DNA of 64,000 nucleotides from USCg-Taylor sp050740455 (GTDB lineage Bacteria > Pseudomonadota > Gammaproteobacteria > JACCXJ01): positions 1 through 64,000 of the forward strand of contig JBOIDF010000005.1 in NCBI GenBank assembly GCA_050740455.1. The letters are read 5' to 3'. A program made the position numbers and the translations under genes. Of this stretch, positions 44,362 through 53,320 are shown in pieces; the stretch's first letter is position 1; each line of letters begins with the position of its first letter. Under the pieces are notes generated by a model. That model made no database searches. It was not told the DNA's origin and worked only from the letters and a program-made list of their open reading frames with translations.

Positions 44362-44673
44362 TTAACTCAGCTTGATCTGGACATCGACGCCCGCCGCCAG
44401 ATCGAGCTTCATCAGCGCATCCACGGTCTTGTCGGTGGGATTGACGATGTCGAGCAGGCGTTTGTGGGTGCGGATCTCGTACTGATCGCGGGCATCCTTG
44501 TCCACATGCGGTGAGATCAACACTGTAAAGCGTTCCATTTTTGTGGGCAAAGGGATCGGCCCTCTGATCTGGGCGCCCGTGCGCCGGGCAGTCTCGACAA
44601 TCTCGCGCGTCGAGCGGTCGATCAACCGATGGTCGAAAGCCTTCAGACGGATACGGATGATTTGCTCGTTCAT
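44362..44673 (-). CDS. rpsJ: Ribosomal protein S10
   Basis: Head protein that also serves as NusE in antitermination, 103 residues. IRIRLKAFDHRLIDRSTREI, GPIPLPTKMERFTVLISPHV and YEIRTHKRLLDIVNPTDKTV identify it. It begins the S10 operon, 46 bp after tuf; that short gap shows no obvious L4-responsive leader, so the operon may be read through from tuf. Confidence 0.97.
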   Translation of the reverse strand: MNEQIIRIRLKAFDHRLIDRSTREIVETARRTGAQIRGPIPLPTKMERFTVLISPHVDKDARDQYEIRTHKRLLDIVNPTDKTVDALMKLDLAAGVDVQIKLS

Positions 44674-44717
44674 GGATGATTCATCTTGGGCCCGGTCTTA
44701 AGCATAGGCTCCCGTTT

Positions 44718-45936
44718 CGCTACTCGATGACCTTAGCGACGACGCCGGCCCCGACGGTGCGGCCCCCTTCGCGGATCGCAAACCTCACCCCCTCTTCCAT
44801 CGCAATCGGCGCAATCAACTTCACCACCATCTTCACATTGTCCCCCGGCATCACCATCTCCACCCCCGAGGGTAACTCCACCGCCCCCGTCACATCGGTG
44901 GTCCGAAAATAAAACTGCGGCCGGTAATTGCTGAAAAACGGCGTGTGCCTCCCGCCCTCTTCCTTCGATAACACATAGACCTCGGCCTCAAAATGGGTGT
45001 GCGGCGTCACACTCCCCGGCTTGCATAAGACCTGGCCACGCTCCACCTCCTCGCGCTTGGTCCCCCGGAGCAATACCCCGACATTGTCCCCCGCCTGGCC
45101 TTCATCGAGGAGCTTGCGAAACATCTCCACCCCCGTGCAGACGGTCTTCTGCGTCTCCCGGATCCCCACAATCGCTACCTCCTCCCCGACCTTGACCCGC
45201 CCACGCTCCACCCGACCCGTCACCACCGTCCCGCGCCCGGAGATCGAAAAGACATCCTCAATCGGCATCAAAAACGGCTGATCCACCGCCCGCTCGGGCA
45301 CCGGAATGTACTCATCCATCGCCGCCACCAGCTTCTCGATGGACTGCACCCCAAGCTCACTCCCCTCTCCCTCCAACGCCTTCAACGCACTCCCCACCAC
45401 CACCGGCGTCTTCTCCCCGGGAAACTTGTAACTCTCCAGTAACTCCCTGACCTCCATCTCCACTAATTCCAGCAACTCCGCATCATCCACCATGTCCGCC
45501 TTGTTCATGTACACCACCATGTAGGGCACCCCGACCTGACGCGCCAACAAAATGTGCTCGCGCGTCTGCGGCATCGGCCCATCGGCCGCACTCACCACTA
45601 ATATCGCCCCATCCATCTGCGCCGCCCCCGTGATCATGTTCTTCACATAATCCGCATGCCCCGGACAGTCCACATGCGCATAGTGCCGCTTCTCACTCTG
45701 GTACTCCACATGCGCCGTCGCTATCGTGATCCCCCTCGCCTTCTCCTCGGGGGCATTGTCGATCTGATCATAACCCTTCACCTCCCCACCAAACTTCTTC
45801 GACATCACCATCGTTAAGGCCGCCGTCAACGTCGTCTTCCCATGATCCACATGCCCTATCGTCCCTACATTCACATGCGGCTTCGTTCGCTGAAATTTCT
45901 CCTTGGACATAACTCGGGTCTCCGCTTTCGTTGGTC
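44718..45936. repeat. 1219-bp direct repeat (tuf), copy 1
   Basis: Appears identical to 60963-62181, same orientation, 16,245 bp apart. The repeat covers the full tuf gene plus 26 bp upstream of the ATG and 2 bp beyond the stop, then identity ends abruptly on both sides. Confidence 0.9.
44720..45910 (-). CDS. tuf: Elongation factor Tu, copy 1
   Basis: GTPase that delivers aminoacyl-tRNA to the ribosome, 396 residues. GTP-binding motifs: GHVDHGKTT (G1), the switch I threonine in RGITIATAHVEY, DCPGHADY (G3), NKAD (G4) and SALK (G5). Domains 2 and 3 follow with SISGRGTVVTGRVERG and HTPFFSNYRPQFYFRTTDVT. It sits in the str operon after fusA, the tufA position, and is identical to the copy at 60965. 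Confidence 0.98.
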   Translation of the reverse strand: MSKEKFQRTKPHVNVGTIGHVDHGKTTLTAALTMVMSKKFGGEVKGYDQIDNAPEEKARGITIATAHVEYQSEKRHYAHVDCPGHADYVKNMITGAAQMDGAILVVSAADGPMPQTREHILLARQVGVPYMVVYMNKADMVDDAELLELVEMEVRELLESYKFPGEKTPVVVGSALKALEGEGSELGVQSIEKLVAAMDEYIPVPERAVDQPFLMPIEDVFSISGRGTVVTGRVERGRVKVGEEVAIVGIRETQKTVCTGVEMFRKLLDEGQAGDNVGVLLRGTKREEVERGQVLCKPGSVTPHTHFEAEVYVLSKEEGGRHTPFFSNYRPQFYFRTTDVTGAVELPSGVEMVMPGDNVKMVVKLIAPIAMEEGVRFAIREGGRTVGAGVVAKVIE

Positions 45937-45937
45937 G

Positions 45938-48037
45938 TTACCGGGCCTGCTTCGTCACGGCTTCCGCGATACTCGCCGGCGCCTCGCTATACTTTGCGAA
46001 TTCCATCGTATAGGTGGCTCGTCCTTGGGTGGCGGAACGCAGATCGGTCGCATAACCGAACATTTCCGCCAGCGGCACCTCCGCGCGAACTATGCGGCCC
46101 GCGGGAGAATCCTCCGTACCCTGCAACACGCCTCGGCGGCGGTTCATATCCCCATTTACGGTCCCGAGGTATTCCTCGGGCGTCACGACCTCGACTTTCA
46201 TTACCGGCTCCAAAAGCACGGGCTTACCGTGCGCCGCGCCGTTCTTAAACGCCATGGAGCCAGCGATCTTAAACGCCATTTCGCTCGAGTCGACTTCATG
46301 GAAAGACCCATCATAGACTATCGCCCTGATATCTACGACCGGATATCCAGCCAGCACACCGTTACCCAACTGTTCGCGAATGCCTTTTTCAATTGCCGGA
46401 ATGTACTCCCTGGGAATCGCACCGCCCACGATCTCGTTCACGAATTCAAACCCTTCCCCCGGGGCCCTTGGCTCCAAGCGCAAGAGCACATGGCCGTATT
46501 GACCCCGGCCGCCCGACTGCCGAACGAACCTTCCTTCCGCCTTATCCACGATCTTGCGGATGGTTTCCCGGTAAGCCACCCGCGGTTTCCCGACGTTGGC
46601 CGCAACCTTGAACTCCCGCTTCATCCGCTCGACGATGATCTCCAGGTGCAGCTCGCCCATGCCCGAGATAATCGTCTGACCGGACTCCTCGTCCGTATGC
46701 ACACGGAAAGACGGATCCTCCGCGGCCAGCTTCGAGAGGGCCATACCCATCTTCTCTTGGTCGGCCTTGGTCTTCGGTTCCAATGCCACCGAGATGACAG
46801 GATCGGGGAACACCATCCGTTCTAAGGTGATGATCTTGTTGACGGCGCACAAGGTATCGCCGGTCGTTACATCCTTGAGGCCCACCGCCGCCGCGATATC
46901 ACCGGCCCGGACTTCCTTGATCTCTTCGCGGCTGTTGGCATGCATTTGCAGCAAGCGGCCGATGCGTTCCTTTTTGTTTTTTAGAGGGTTATACACGGTG
47001 TCGCCGCTTTGCAGCGCTCCCGAATAGACGCGAAAGAACGTCAGGGTGCCCACGAACGGGTCGGTCATGATCTTGAAGGCCAGCGCGGCATAAGGGGCAT
47101 CATCCGAGGGCGGCCGGGTTTCCTGCGTCTTACCGTCGTCCAATGTGCCTTCGATGGGCGGGACATCAACCGGCGCCGGGAGTAATTCGATGACCGCATC
47201 GAGGAGCGCCTGCACGCCCTTGTTTTTGAACGCCGAACCGCACAGCACGGGAACGATTTCGTTTCTAAGCGTCCGCATTCTCAGGCCACGATAAATGTCC
47301 TTCGGATCAAGCCCCCCCGCATCCAGGTACTTTTCCGTCAGATCCTCGCTCGCTTCGGCCGCTGCTTCCACCATTTTGTCACGCCACTCGGCACACAAGG
47401 CCTTCATCTCAGCGGGTATTTCGCGTTCCTCGTAGCGCGTCCCCTGCGACGATGGATCCCAATAAATGGCCTTCATCTTGATGAGATCGACCACGCCCTC
47501 GAACTTTTCTTCCGCACCGATCGGGATCTGGACCGCCACCGCCGCGCTGCCCAGACGCTCGCGGATCTGCCGCACCACGCGCAGGAAATCGGCGCCCGCG
47601 CGGTCCATCTTATTAATAAATGCCAATCTCGGAACCGAATACTTGCTGGCTTGGCGCCACACAGTCTCGGACTGCGGCTCGACACCCCCAACGGCGCAAA
47701 AAACGCCCACCGCGCCATCGAGGACGCGTAGAGAGCGCTCGACTTCGATGGTAAAGTCGACGTGACCCGGGGTGTCGATGATATTGACCCGGTGCTCGGG
47801 GTACTGGTTACCCATACCGCGCCAGAAACACGTGGTCGCCGCCGCGGTGATCGTGATACCGCGTTCCTGCTCCTGCTCCATCCAGTCCATCACGGCGGCG
47901 CCGTCATGAACCTCGCCGATTTTATGCGACACCCCGGTGTAGTAGAGGATACGCTCGGTCGTGGTCGTTTTACCGGCATCGATATGAGCCATGATGCCGA
48001 TATTGCGGTAGCGTTCGATGGGGGTTAACCGGGGCAT
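45938..48037 (-). CDS. fusA: Elongation factor G
   Basis: Translocase GTPase, 699 residues in five domains. MAHIDAGKTTTTERIL (G1), DTPGHVDF (G3) and NKMDRAGADF (G4) lie in the first domain; domain IV has SGGRGQYGHVLLRLEP; GYATDLRSATQGRATYTMEF marks the last. It lies 27 bp upstream of tuf and 28 bp after rpsG. One fusA copy is visible here. Confidence 0.98.
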   Translation of the reverse strand: MPRLTPIERYRNIGIMAHIDAGKTTTTERILYYTGVSHKIGEVHDGAAVMDWMEQEQERGITITAAATTCFWRGMGNQYPEHRVNIIDTPGHVDFTIEVERSLRVLDGAVGVFCAVGGVEPQSETVWRQASKYSVPRLAFINKMDRAGADFLRVVRQIRERLGSAAVAVQIPIGAEEKFEGVVDLIKMKAIYWDPSSQGTRYEEREIPAEMKALCAEWRDKMVEAAAEASEDLTEKYLDAGGLDPKDIYRGLRMRTLRNEIVPVLCGSAFKNKGVQALLDAVIELLPAPVDVPPIEGTLDDGKTQETRPPSDDAPYAALAFKIMTDPFVGTLTFFRVYSGALQSGDTVYNPLKNKKERIGRLLQMHANSREEIKEVRAGDIAAAVGLKDVTTGDTLCAVNKIITLERMVFPDPVISVALEPKTKADQEKMGMALSKLAAEDPSFRVHTDEESGQTIISGMGELHLEIIVERMKREFKVAANVGKPRVAYRETIRKIVDKAEGRFVRQSGGRGQYGHVLLRLEPRAPGEGFEFVNEIVGGAIPREYIPAIEKGIREQLGNGVLAGYPVVDIRAIVYDGSFHEVDSSEMAFKIAGSMAFKNGAAHGKPVLLEPVMKVEVVTPEEYLGTVNGDMNRRRGVLQGTEDSPAGRIVRAEVPLAEMFGYATDLRSATQGRATYTMEFAKYSEAPASIAEAVTKQAR

Positions 48038-48065
48038 GATGAGACTCTGTCGCTACCAACGGGCG

Positions 48066-48536
48066 CTACCAGCGATAATGCGCGAAGGCGCGGTTGGCTT
48101 CCGCCATACGGTGAGTGTCTTCCCGCTTCTTAACCGCCGTCCCTCGATTCTCAAAAGCCTCCAGAATCTCGGCGGCAAGCCTCGATCCGAAGGTCTTCTC
48201 GCCGCGCTTGTCCGAGGCATCGACCAGCCACCGCATCGCCAAGGTCGTACGGCGTTTGGCGCGCACCTCGACCGGCACTTGGTAGGTGGCGCCGCCGACG
48301 CGCCTCGACTTGACCTCAACGCGTGGCCGGATGTTGTCAAGCGCTTGCTTGAACGCCGCTAAAGCATCGCTTTGCCCCTTGGCGGCCACTTGCTCCAAGG
48401 CTCCGTACACAATCCTTTCCGCGAGAGATTTCTTTCCCTGATTCATGACCATGTTTATAAATTTCGCAATCGTCTCATCGCCGTATTTCGGATCCGGCAA
48501 AATGACTCGTTGTTCAGCGACGCGTCTTCTAGACAT
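48066..48536 (-). CDS. rpsG: Ribosomal protein S7
   Basis: Initiates assembly of the 30S head and, in E. coli, represses the str operon by binding between rpsL and rpsG; 156 residues. FINMVMNQGKKSLAERIVYG, GGATYQVPVEVRAKRRTTLA and THRMAEANRAFAHYRW identify it. The rpsL-rpsG gap is 37 bp, shorter than in E. coli. Confidence 0.98.
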   Translation of the reverse strand: MSRRRVAEQRVILPDPKYGDETIAKFINMVMNQGKKSLAERIVYGALEQVAAKGQSDALAAFKQALDNIRPRVEVKSRRVGGATYQVPVEVRAKRRTTLAMRWLVDASDKRGEKTFGSRLAAEILEAFENRGTAVKKREDTHRMAEANRAFAHYRW

Positions 48537-48573
48537 AGCGAGCTATCATCCGTAGTAGTTCTACTTCTAAGAA

Positions 48574-48948
48574 CTAAGACTTCGGGCGTTTGGCACCGTA
48601 CTTCGATCGCCCTTGCCGGCGAGCCGCGACACCCGACGTATCCAAGATGCCTCGTACCGTGTGATAGCGAACACCGGGAAGGTCCTTAACCCGTCCGCCA
48701 CGGATCAGGATCACCGAGTGTTCCTGTAAATTGTGTCCCTCCCCCCCGATGTAGCTCGTCACTTCATAGCCGTTGGTGAGGCGCACGCGCGCGACCTTTC
48801 GCAGGGCCGAGTTCGGTTTCTTGGGTGTGGTCGTATAGACACGCGTACAGACACCGCGCTTCTGCGGACACCCCTCGAGCGCCGGCACGGTACTTTTTAA
48901 CCGCTGTTGTTTCCGTGGACGCCTGACCAGTTGATTGATGGTAGCCAT
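48574..48948 (-). CDS. rpsL: Ribosomal protein S12
   Basis: Decoding-centre protein, 124 residues. INQLVRRPRKQQRLKSTVPA, then TTTPKKPNSALRKVARVRL with the streptomycin-region lysines in their sensitive form, and GGRVKDLPGVRYHTVRGILD. First gene of the str operon; its 5' leader contains an intrinsic terminator-like hairpin. Confidence 0.98.
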   Translation of the reverse strand: MATINQLVRRPRKQQRLKSTVPALEGCPQKRGVCTRVYTTTPKKPNSALRKVARVRLTNGYEVTSYIGGEGHNLQEHSVILIRGGRVKDLPGVRYHTVRGILDTSGVAARRQGRSKYGAKRPKS

Positions 48949-48990
48949 TCGTTAACGAGCACCTTGTGCGGCGATTAATTCCGGCCGCTT

Positions 48991-49024
48991 TAAAAAAACA
49001 ACAGGCCGGAGCACTCCAGCCTGT
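48991..49024 (-). terminator. Intrinsic terminator in the rpoC-rpsL interval
   Basis: On the minus strand, ACAGGCTGGAG (49024-49014), a TG loop and CTCCGGCCTGT (49011-49001) form an 11-bp stem with one non-Watson-Crick pair. A T-run TGTTTTTTT follows at once (49000-48992). It ends the rpoBC transcript but lies downstream of the rpsL promoter at 49037-49066, so it would also stop most rpsL transcripts unless read-through is controlled. Confidence 0.85.
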
Positions 49025-49036
49025 CAAAATCATGGA

Positions 49037-49066
49037 ATTCTAATAATTCGAGTCACCCACTGTCAA
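49037..49066 (-). promoter_or_regulatory. Sigma70 promoter of the str operon
   Basis: TTGACA (complement of 49061-49066) and TAGAAT (complement of 49037-49042) are 18 bp apart, only 13 bp after the rpoC stop. Transcription would begin near 49030, six bases before the terminator hairpin, giving an 80-nt rpsL leader. Confidence 0.65.
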
Positions 49067-49078
49067 GCTAAAACTGGC

Positions 49079-52000
49079 CTAACGCGCCGCCACATCCACC
49101 CCGCCGAGATCGGCGAAGCGGGTTGCCAGACCTTCGGGTTGCTCACGTTGGCTGCGCCGCTCCCCGTGAAAGGCGAACCCCGTTCCGCCCGGGATCAATC
49201 GCCCAACAATGACGTTCTCCTTGAGCCCGCGCAGCTCGTCGCGTTTCCCGGTCACCGCCGCCTCGGTCAACACCCGCGTGGTTTCTTGGAAGGACGCCGC
49301 CGAGATGAACGATTCGGTGGCCAAGGAAGCCTTGGTAATTCCGAGCAGCATCTGCGTCCACCGCGCCGGTTTCTTGCCTTCCCGCGCGCCGCGTTCGTTT
49401 TCATCGAACACCCGCTCCTTTTCGGCGTGCTCACCCAGGAGGAAGCGCGTATCGCCGGGGTCGGTGATTTCCACCTTGCGCAGCATTTGGCGCACGATGA
49501 CCTCGATATGCTTGTCGTTGATCTTCACCCCTTGCAGGCGGTACACGTCCTGCACTTCATTGACGATGTAATTCGTCAACGCATAGACGCCTTTCAGGCG
49601 CAAAATATCGTGCGAGTCCGGCGCGCCGTCCACGATCACTTCGCCCCTCTCGACATGCTCTCCTTCAAACACGGCGACTTGACGCCATTTCGGGATAAGG
49701 ATCTCCGTTTGCTCGCCCGCCGGGTCGGTAAGCACCAAACGTTGCTTCCCCTTGGTGTCGCGGCCGAAGCTGACCGTCCCCGAGACCTCGGCAAGGACGG
49801 CGGCCTCTTTCGGCCGGCGCGCCTCGAACAGATCGGCCACGCGTGGCAATCCCCCGGTGATGTCGCGCGTTTTCAAGGACTCCTGGGGCAGTCTCGCGAT
49901 GACATCCCCGACTTTCACGTCGGCACCGTCCTCGACATTCACAATGGCCCGCGGCGGCAGGAAATAGTGCGCTGGGATCTCCGTGCCCGGGATCTTGAGA
50001 TCCGTATCCTCGGCGTCGACAAGCTTGACGACCGGCCGCAGGTCTTTGGCGCTGGACGGCCGCTGTTTCGGATCCATCACCACGATGCTGGTCAGACCGG
50101 TGATCTCATCGATGTGCCGGATCACGGTGACCCCTTCGACGATATCCGCGAACGCCACCACGCCCGCCACTTCCGTAATAACGGGGTGAGTATGGGGATC
50201 CCAAGTGGCGATCACCTGCCCGGGCTGAGCCTCGAACCCGTCGGTAACCGTCAGCACCGCGCCGTAAGGGACTTTGTAGCGTTCGCGCTCCCGCCCGAAC
50301 TCGTCCACGACCGAGATTTCGCCCGAGCGGGACGCCGCGACGTAGGTCCCCGTTTCGTGCTTGAGCAATTTGATGCTATGGAGCCGGATAACTCCCTTCG
50401 ACTTGGCTTCTATGCTGTTTGCCGCCGCCGCCCTCGAGGCGGCGCCGCCGATATGGAAGGTGCGCATGGTCAACTGTGTGCCGGGCTCGCCGATCGACTG
50501 CGCCGCGATCACCCCGACCGCTTCGCCCACGTTAACCAGATGCCCGCGCGAGAGATCGCGCCCGTAGCAGGCGCCACAGACTCCATAGCGCGTCCGGCAG
50601 GTGATCGGCGAACGCACCTTCACCTGGTCCACGCCGGCGGCCTCCATGCGCTCGGCCCAGCGTTCATCCAATAGGGTGCCGGCGGGCACGACGACCGCAC
50701 TCTCACCCGCCCGGCGTACATCCTCCGCCACCACCCTCCCGAGTACCCGGTCGCGGAGGTGCTCCACCACATTACCGCCTTCGATGATCGGCGCCATGAG
50801 AAAACCCTCCGTGGTCTTGCAGTCCTCTTCGGTGACCACGAGGTCTTGCGCCACATCCACCAGGCGGCGGGTCAGATAGCCGGAGTTCGCGGTTTTTAAG
50901 GCCGTATCGGCAAGGCCCTTGCGCGCGCCATGCGTCGAGATGAAATACTGTAGGACGTCCAGGCCTTCCCTGAAGTTAGCCGTGATGGGCGTCTCGATGA
51001 TCGACCCGTCCGGTTTGGCCATCAATCCGCGCATGCCCGCGAGCTGGCGGATCTGTGCCGCCGATCCGCGGGCGCCGGAATCGGCCATCATAAAAATCGA
51101 ATTGAACGAGGTCTGGCGGATGTCCTTGCCCTGGACCTTGACCAGATCCGTACCGAGCTTGTCCATCATCGCCTTAGCCACTTGATCATTCGTATGCGAC
51201 CAGATGTCGATGACCTTGTTATAGCGCTCACCCTTGGTGACCAGGCCCGACGCATATTGCCCCTCGATCTCCTTGATCGCATCTTCCGCCCTGCCGATGA
51301 TGCCTTTTTTCTCCTCCGGGACCACCATATCGTTTACGCTGATGGATATCCCCGCGCGTGTGGCATGATTAAAACCCGTGTACATGAGCCGATCCGCGAA
51401 GATCACGGTATCCTTGAGACCCAATTGACGATAACAGGCATTGATCAGATTGGAGATGGAGCGCTTATTCAGTTCCTTGTTGATGAGGTCGAACGGAAGC
51501 TCCTTCGGCAGCACTTGCGATAACAACGTCCGTCCGACCGTGGTCTCGACGCGCCGCAAAACCTCGCGGCGCTGCCCGAATTGGTCTTGAACGACCTCGC
51601 GGATCCTCACCTGGATGCGGGCGTGCAGATCGGCCGAACCGCTCGCATACGCGCGATGCACCTCATCGAGATCGGTCAAAGCCATACCCTCGCCGCGGGC
51701 CCCGGCACGCTCCCGGGTCAGGTAGTACAAACCCAAAACGACATCCTGCGTTGGCACGATGATGGGTTCGCCATTGGCCGGCGAGAGGATGTTATTGGTC
51801 GACATCATCAAGGTGCGCGCCTCAAGCTGAGCTTCGATCGACAAGGGCACGTGCACCGCCATTTGATCGCCGTCGAAGTCGGCGTTAAAGGCCGTGCAAA
51901 CCAAGGGATGTAGTTGGATCGCTTTGCCCTCGACGAGCACCGGTTCGAAGGCCTGTATCCCGAGCCGGTGCAAGGTCGGCGCCCGGTTCAGCAGTACCGG

Positions 52001-53257
52001 GTGCTCGCGGATCACGCCCTCGAGGATGTCCCATACCTCCGGGCCCTCGCGCTCCACCATCTTCTTCGAGGCCTTGATCGTGGTGGCCATGCCCAGGCGT
52101 TCCAATTTGCTGAAGATGAAAGGCTTGAATAATTCCAGCGCCATCTTTTTGGGCAACCCGCATTGGTGCAGCTTCAAGGTCGGCCCCACCACGATCACCG
52201 AGCGCCCGGAATAATCGACGCGTTTGCCGAGCAGGTTCTGCCGGAACCGGCCTTGCTTGCCCTTGATCATATCGGCAAGGGACTTCAGCGGAAGCTTGTT
52301 GGTCCCCGTGATGGCGCGGCCCCGGCGTCCGTTATCGAGCAGCGCGTCCACGGCCTCTTGCAGCATGCGCTTCTCATTGCGGACGATGATGTCCGGGGCG
52401 CTGAGATCCAACAAGCGCTTCAAGCGGTTATTCCGGTTGATCACGCGCCGGTAGAGATCGTTGAGATCGGAGGTGGCGAAGCGGCCGCCATCGAGCGGGA
52501 CCAGCGGACGCAATTCCGGCGGCAGGACGGGCAGCACGGTCATGACCATCCATTCGGGACGGTTACCCGAGGACACGAGCGCCTCGAGCAGCTTGAGCCG
52601 TTTATTGAGCTTCTTTAACTTCGTCTCGGAGGCGGTTTGCGGCAGTGCCTCGCGGATCTTGGCGATCTCGACCCGAAGATTGATCGTCCGCAGGAGCGCG
52701 TGCACGGCCTCGGCGCCCATACGCGCGTTGAATTCATCGCCGTATTGCTCCATCGAATCCAGATACATTTCCTCGGTCAGCAATTGCCCGCGTTCGAGCG
52801 GCGTGGTACCGGGATCGATGACGACATAGGCCTCGAAATAGAGGATGCGTTCGATTTCCCGCAAGGAAAGATCCAGCAGCAAACCCATGCGTGAGGGTAA
52901 TGATTTCAAGAACCAGATGTGGGCCACGGGACTGGCGAGCTCGATATGGCCCATCCGCTCGCGCCGGACTTTGGCCAGGGTGACCTCGACACCGCATTTC
53001 TCACAGACCACCCCGCGGTGCTTGAGCCGCTTGTACTTTCCGCACAGGCATTCGTAGTCCTTAACCGGCCCGAAGATTTTGGCGCAGAACAGACCGTCGC
53101 GCTCCGGTTTGAAGGTCCGGTAGTTGATGGTCTCCGGCTTCTTGACCTCACCGTAGGACCAGGATCGGATCTTCTCCGGCGAAGCGATGCCGATAGTGAT
53201 GGCGTCAAATTCCTCGCTCAGCCCCTGTTGCCTGAGGAGATTCAATAGATCTTTCAA
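49079..53257 (-). CDS. rpoC: RNA polymerase beta' subunit
   Basis: Catalytic subunit of RNA polymerase, 1392 residues. The N-terminal zinc ribbon (CLCGKYKRLKHRGVVCEKCG) and the magnesium-binding NADFDGDQMAVH are intact. The second zinc site (CRTRYGVCGACYGRDL) and trigger-loop region with GEPGTQLTMRTFHIGGAA also match. It lies 63 bp after rpoB and ends before a promoter-terminator region. Confidence 0.98.
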   Translation of the reverse strand: MKDLLNLLRQQGLSEEFDAITIGIASPEKIRSWSYGEVKKPETINYRTFKPERDGLFCAKIFGPVKDYECLCGKYKRLKHRGVVCEKCGVEVTLAKVRRERMGHIELASPVAHIWFLKSLPSRMGLLLDLSLREIERILYFEAYVVIDPGTTPLERGQLLTEEMYLDSMEQYGDEFNARMGAEAVHALLRTINLRVEIAKIREALPQTASETKLKKLNKRLKLLEALVSSGNRPEWMVMTVLPVLPPELRPLVPLDGGRFATSDLNDLYRRVINRNNRLKRLLDLSAPDIIVRNEKRMLQEAVDALLDNGRRGRAITGTNKLPLKSLADMIKGKQGRFRQNLLGKRVDYSGRSVIVVGPTLKLHQCGLPKKMALELFKPFIFSKLERLGMATTIKASKKMVEREGPEVWDILEGVIREHPVLLNRAPTLHRLGIQAFEPVLVEGKAIQLHPLVCTAFNADFDGDQMAVHVPLSIEAQLEARTLMMSTNNILSPANGEPIIVPTQDVVLGLYYLTRERAGARGEGMALTDLDEVHRAYASGSADLHARIQVRIREVVQDQFGQRREVLRRVETTVGRTLLSQVLPKELPFDLINKELNKRSISNLINACYRQLGLKDTVIFADRLMYTGFNHATRAGISISVNDMVVPEEKKGIIGRAEDAIKEIEGQYASGLVTKGERYNKVIDIWSHTNDQVAKAMMDKLGTDLVKVQGKDIRQTSFNSIFMMADSGARGSAAQIRQLAGMRGLMAKPDGSIIETPITANFREGLDVLQYFISTHGARKGLADTALKTANSGYLTRRLVDVAQDLVVTEEDCKTTEGFLMAPIIEGGNVVEHLRDRVLGRVVAEDVRRAGESAVVVPAGTLLDERWAERMEAAGVDQVKVRSPITCRTRYGVCGACYGRDLSRGHLVNVGEAVGVIAAQSIGEPGTQLTMRTFHIGGAASRAAAANSIEAKSKGVIRLHSIKLLKHETGTYVAASRSGEISVVDEFGRERERYKVPYGAVLTVTDGFEAQPGQVIATWDPHTHPVITEVAGVVAFADIVEGVTVIRHIDEITGLTSIVVMDPKQRPSSAKDLRPVVKLVDAEDTDLKIPGTEIPAHYFLPPRAIVNVEDGADVKVGDVIARLPQESLKTRDITGGLPRVADLFEARRPKEAAVLAEVSGTVSFGRDTKGKQRLVLTDPAGEQTEILIPKWRQVAVFEGEHVERGEVIVDGAPDSHDILRLKGVYALTNYIVNEVQDVYRLQGVKINDKHIEVIVRQMLRKVEITDPGDTRFLLGEHAEKERVFDENERGAREGKKPARWTQMLLGITKASLATESFISAASFQETTRVLTEAAVTGKRDELRGLKENVIVGRLIPGGTGFAFHGERRSQREQPEGLATRFADLGGVDVAAR

Positions 53258-53320
53258 GATTATTCCTCCTTCCCGGGACCTTTCAGGCGGACCCGAGAAA
53301 TGATCCGATGCGATAAGGCA

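Noticed and set aside
45842..46825. Open frame of 327 residues antisense to fusA
   Set aside because: Complement of EF-G coding sequence; no start signal or family pattern.
49139..50674. Long open frame (511 residues) antisense to rpoC
   Set aside because: Shadow of rpoC in high-GC sequence; composition is His/Arg-rich and resembles no family.
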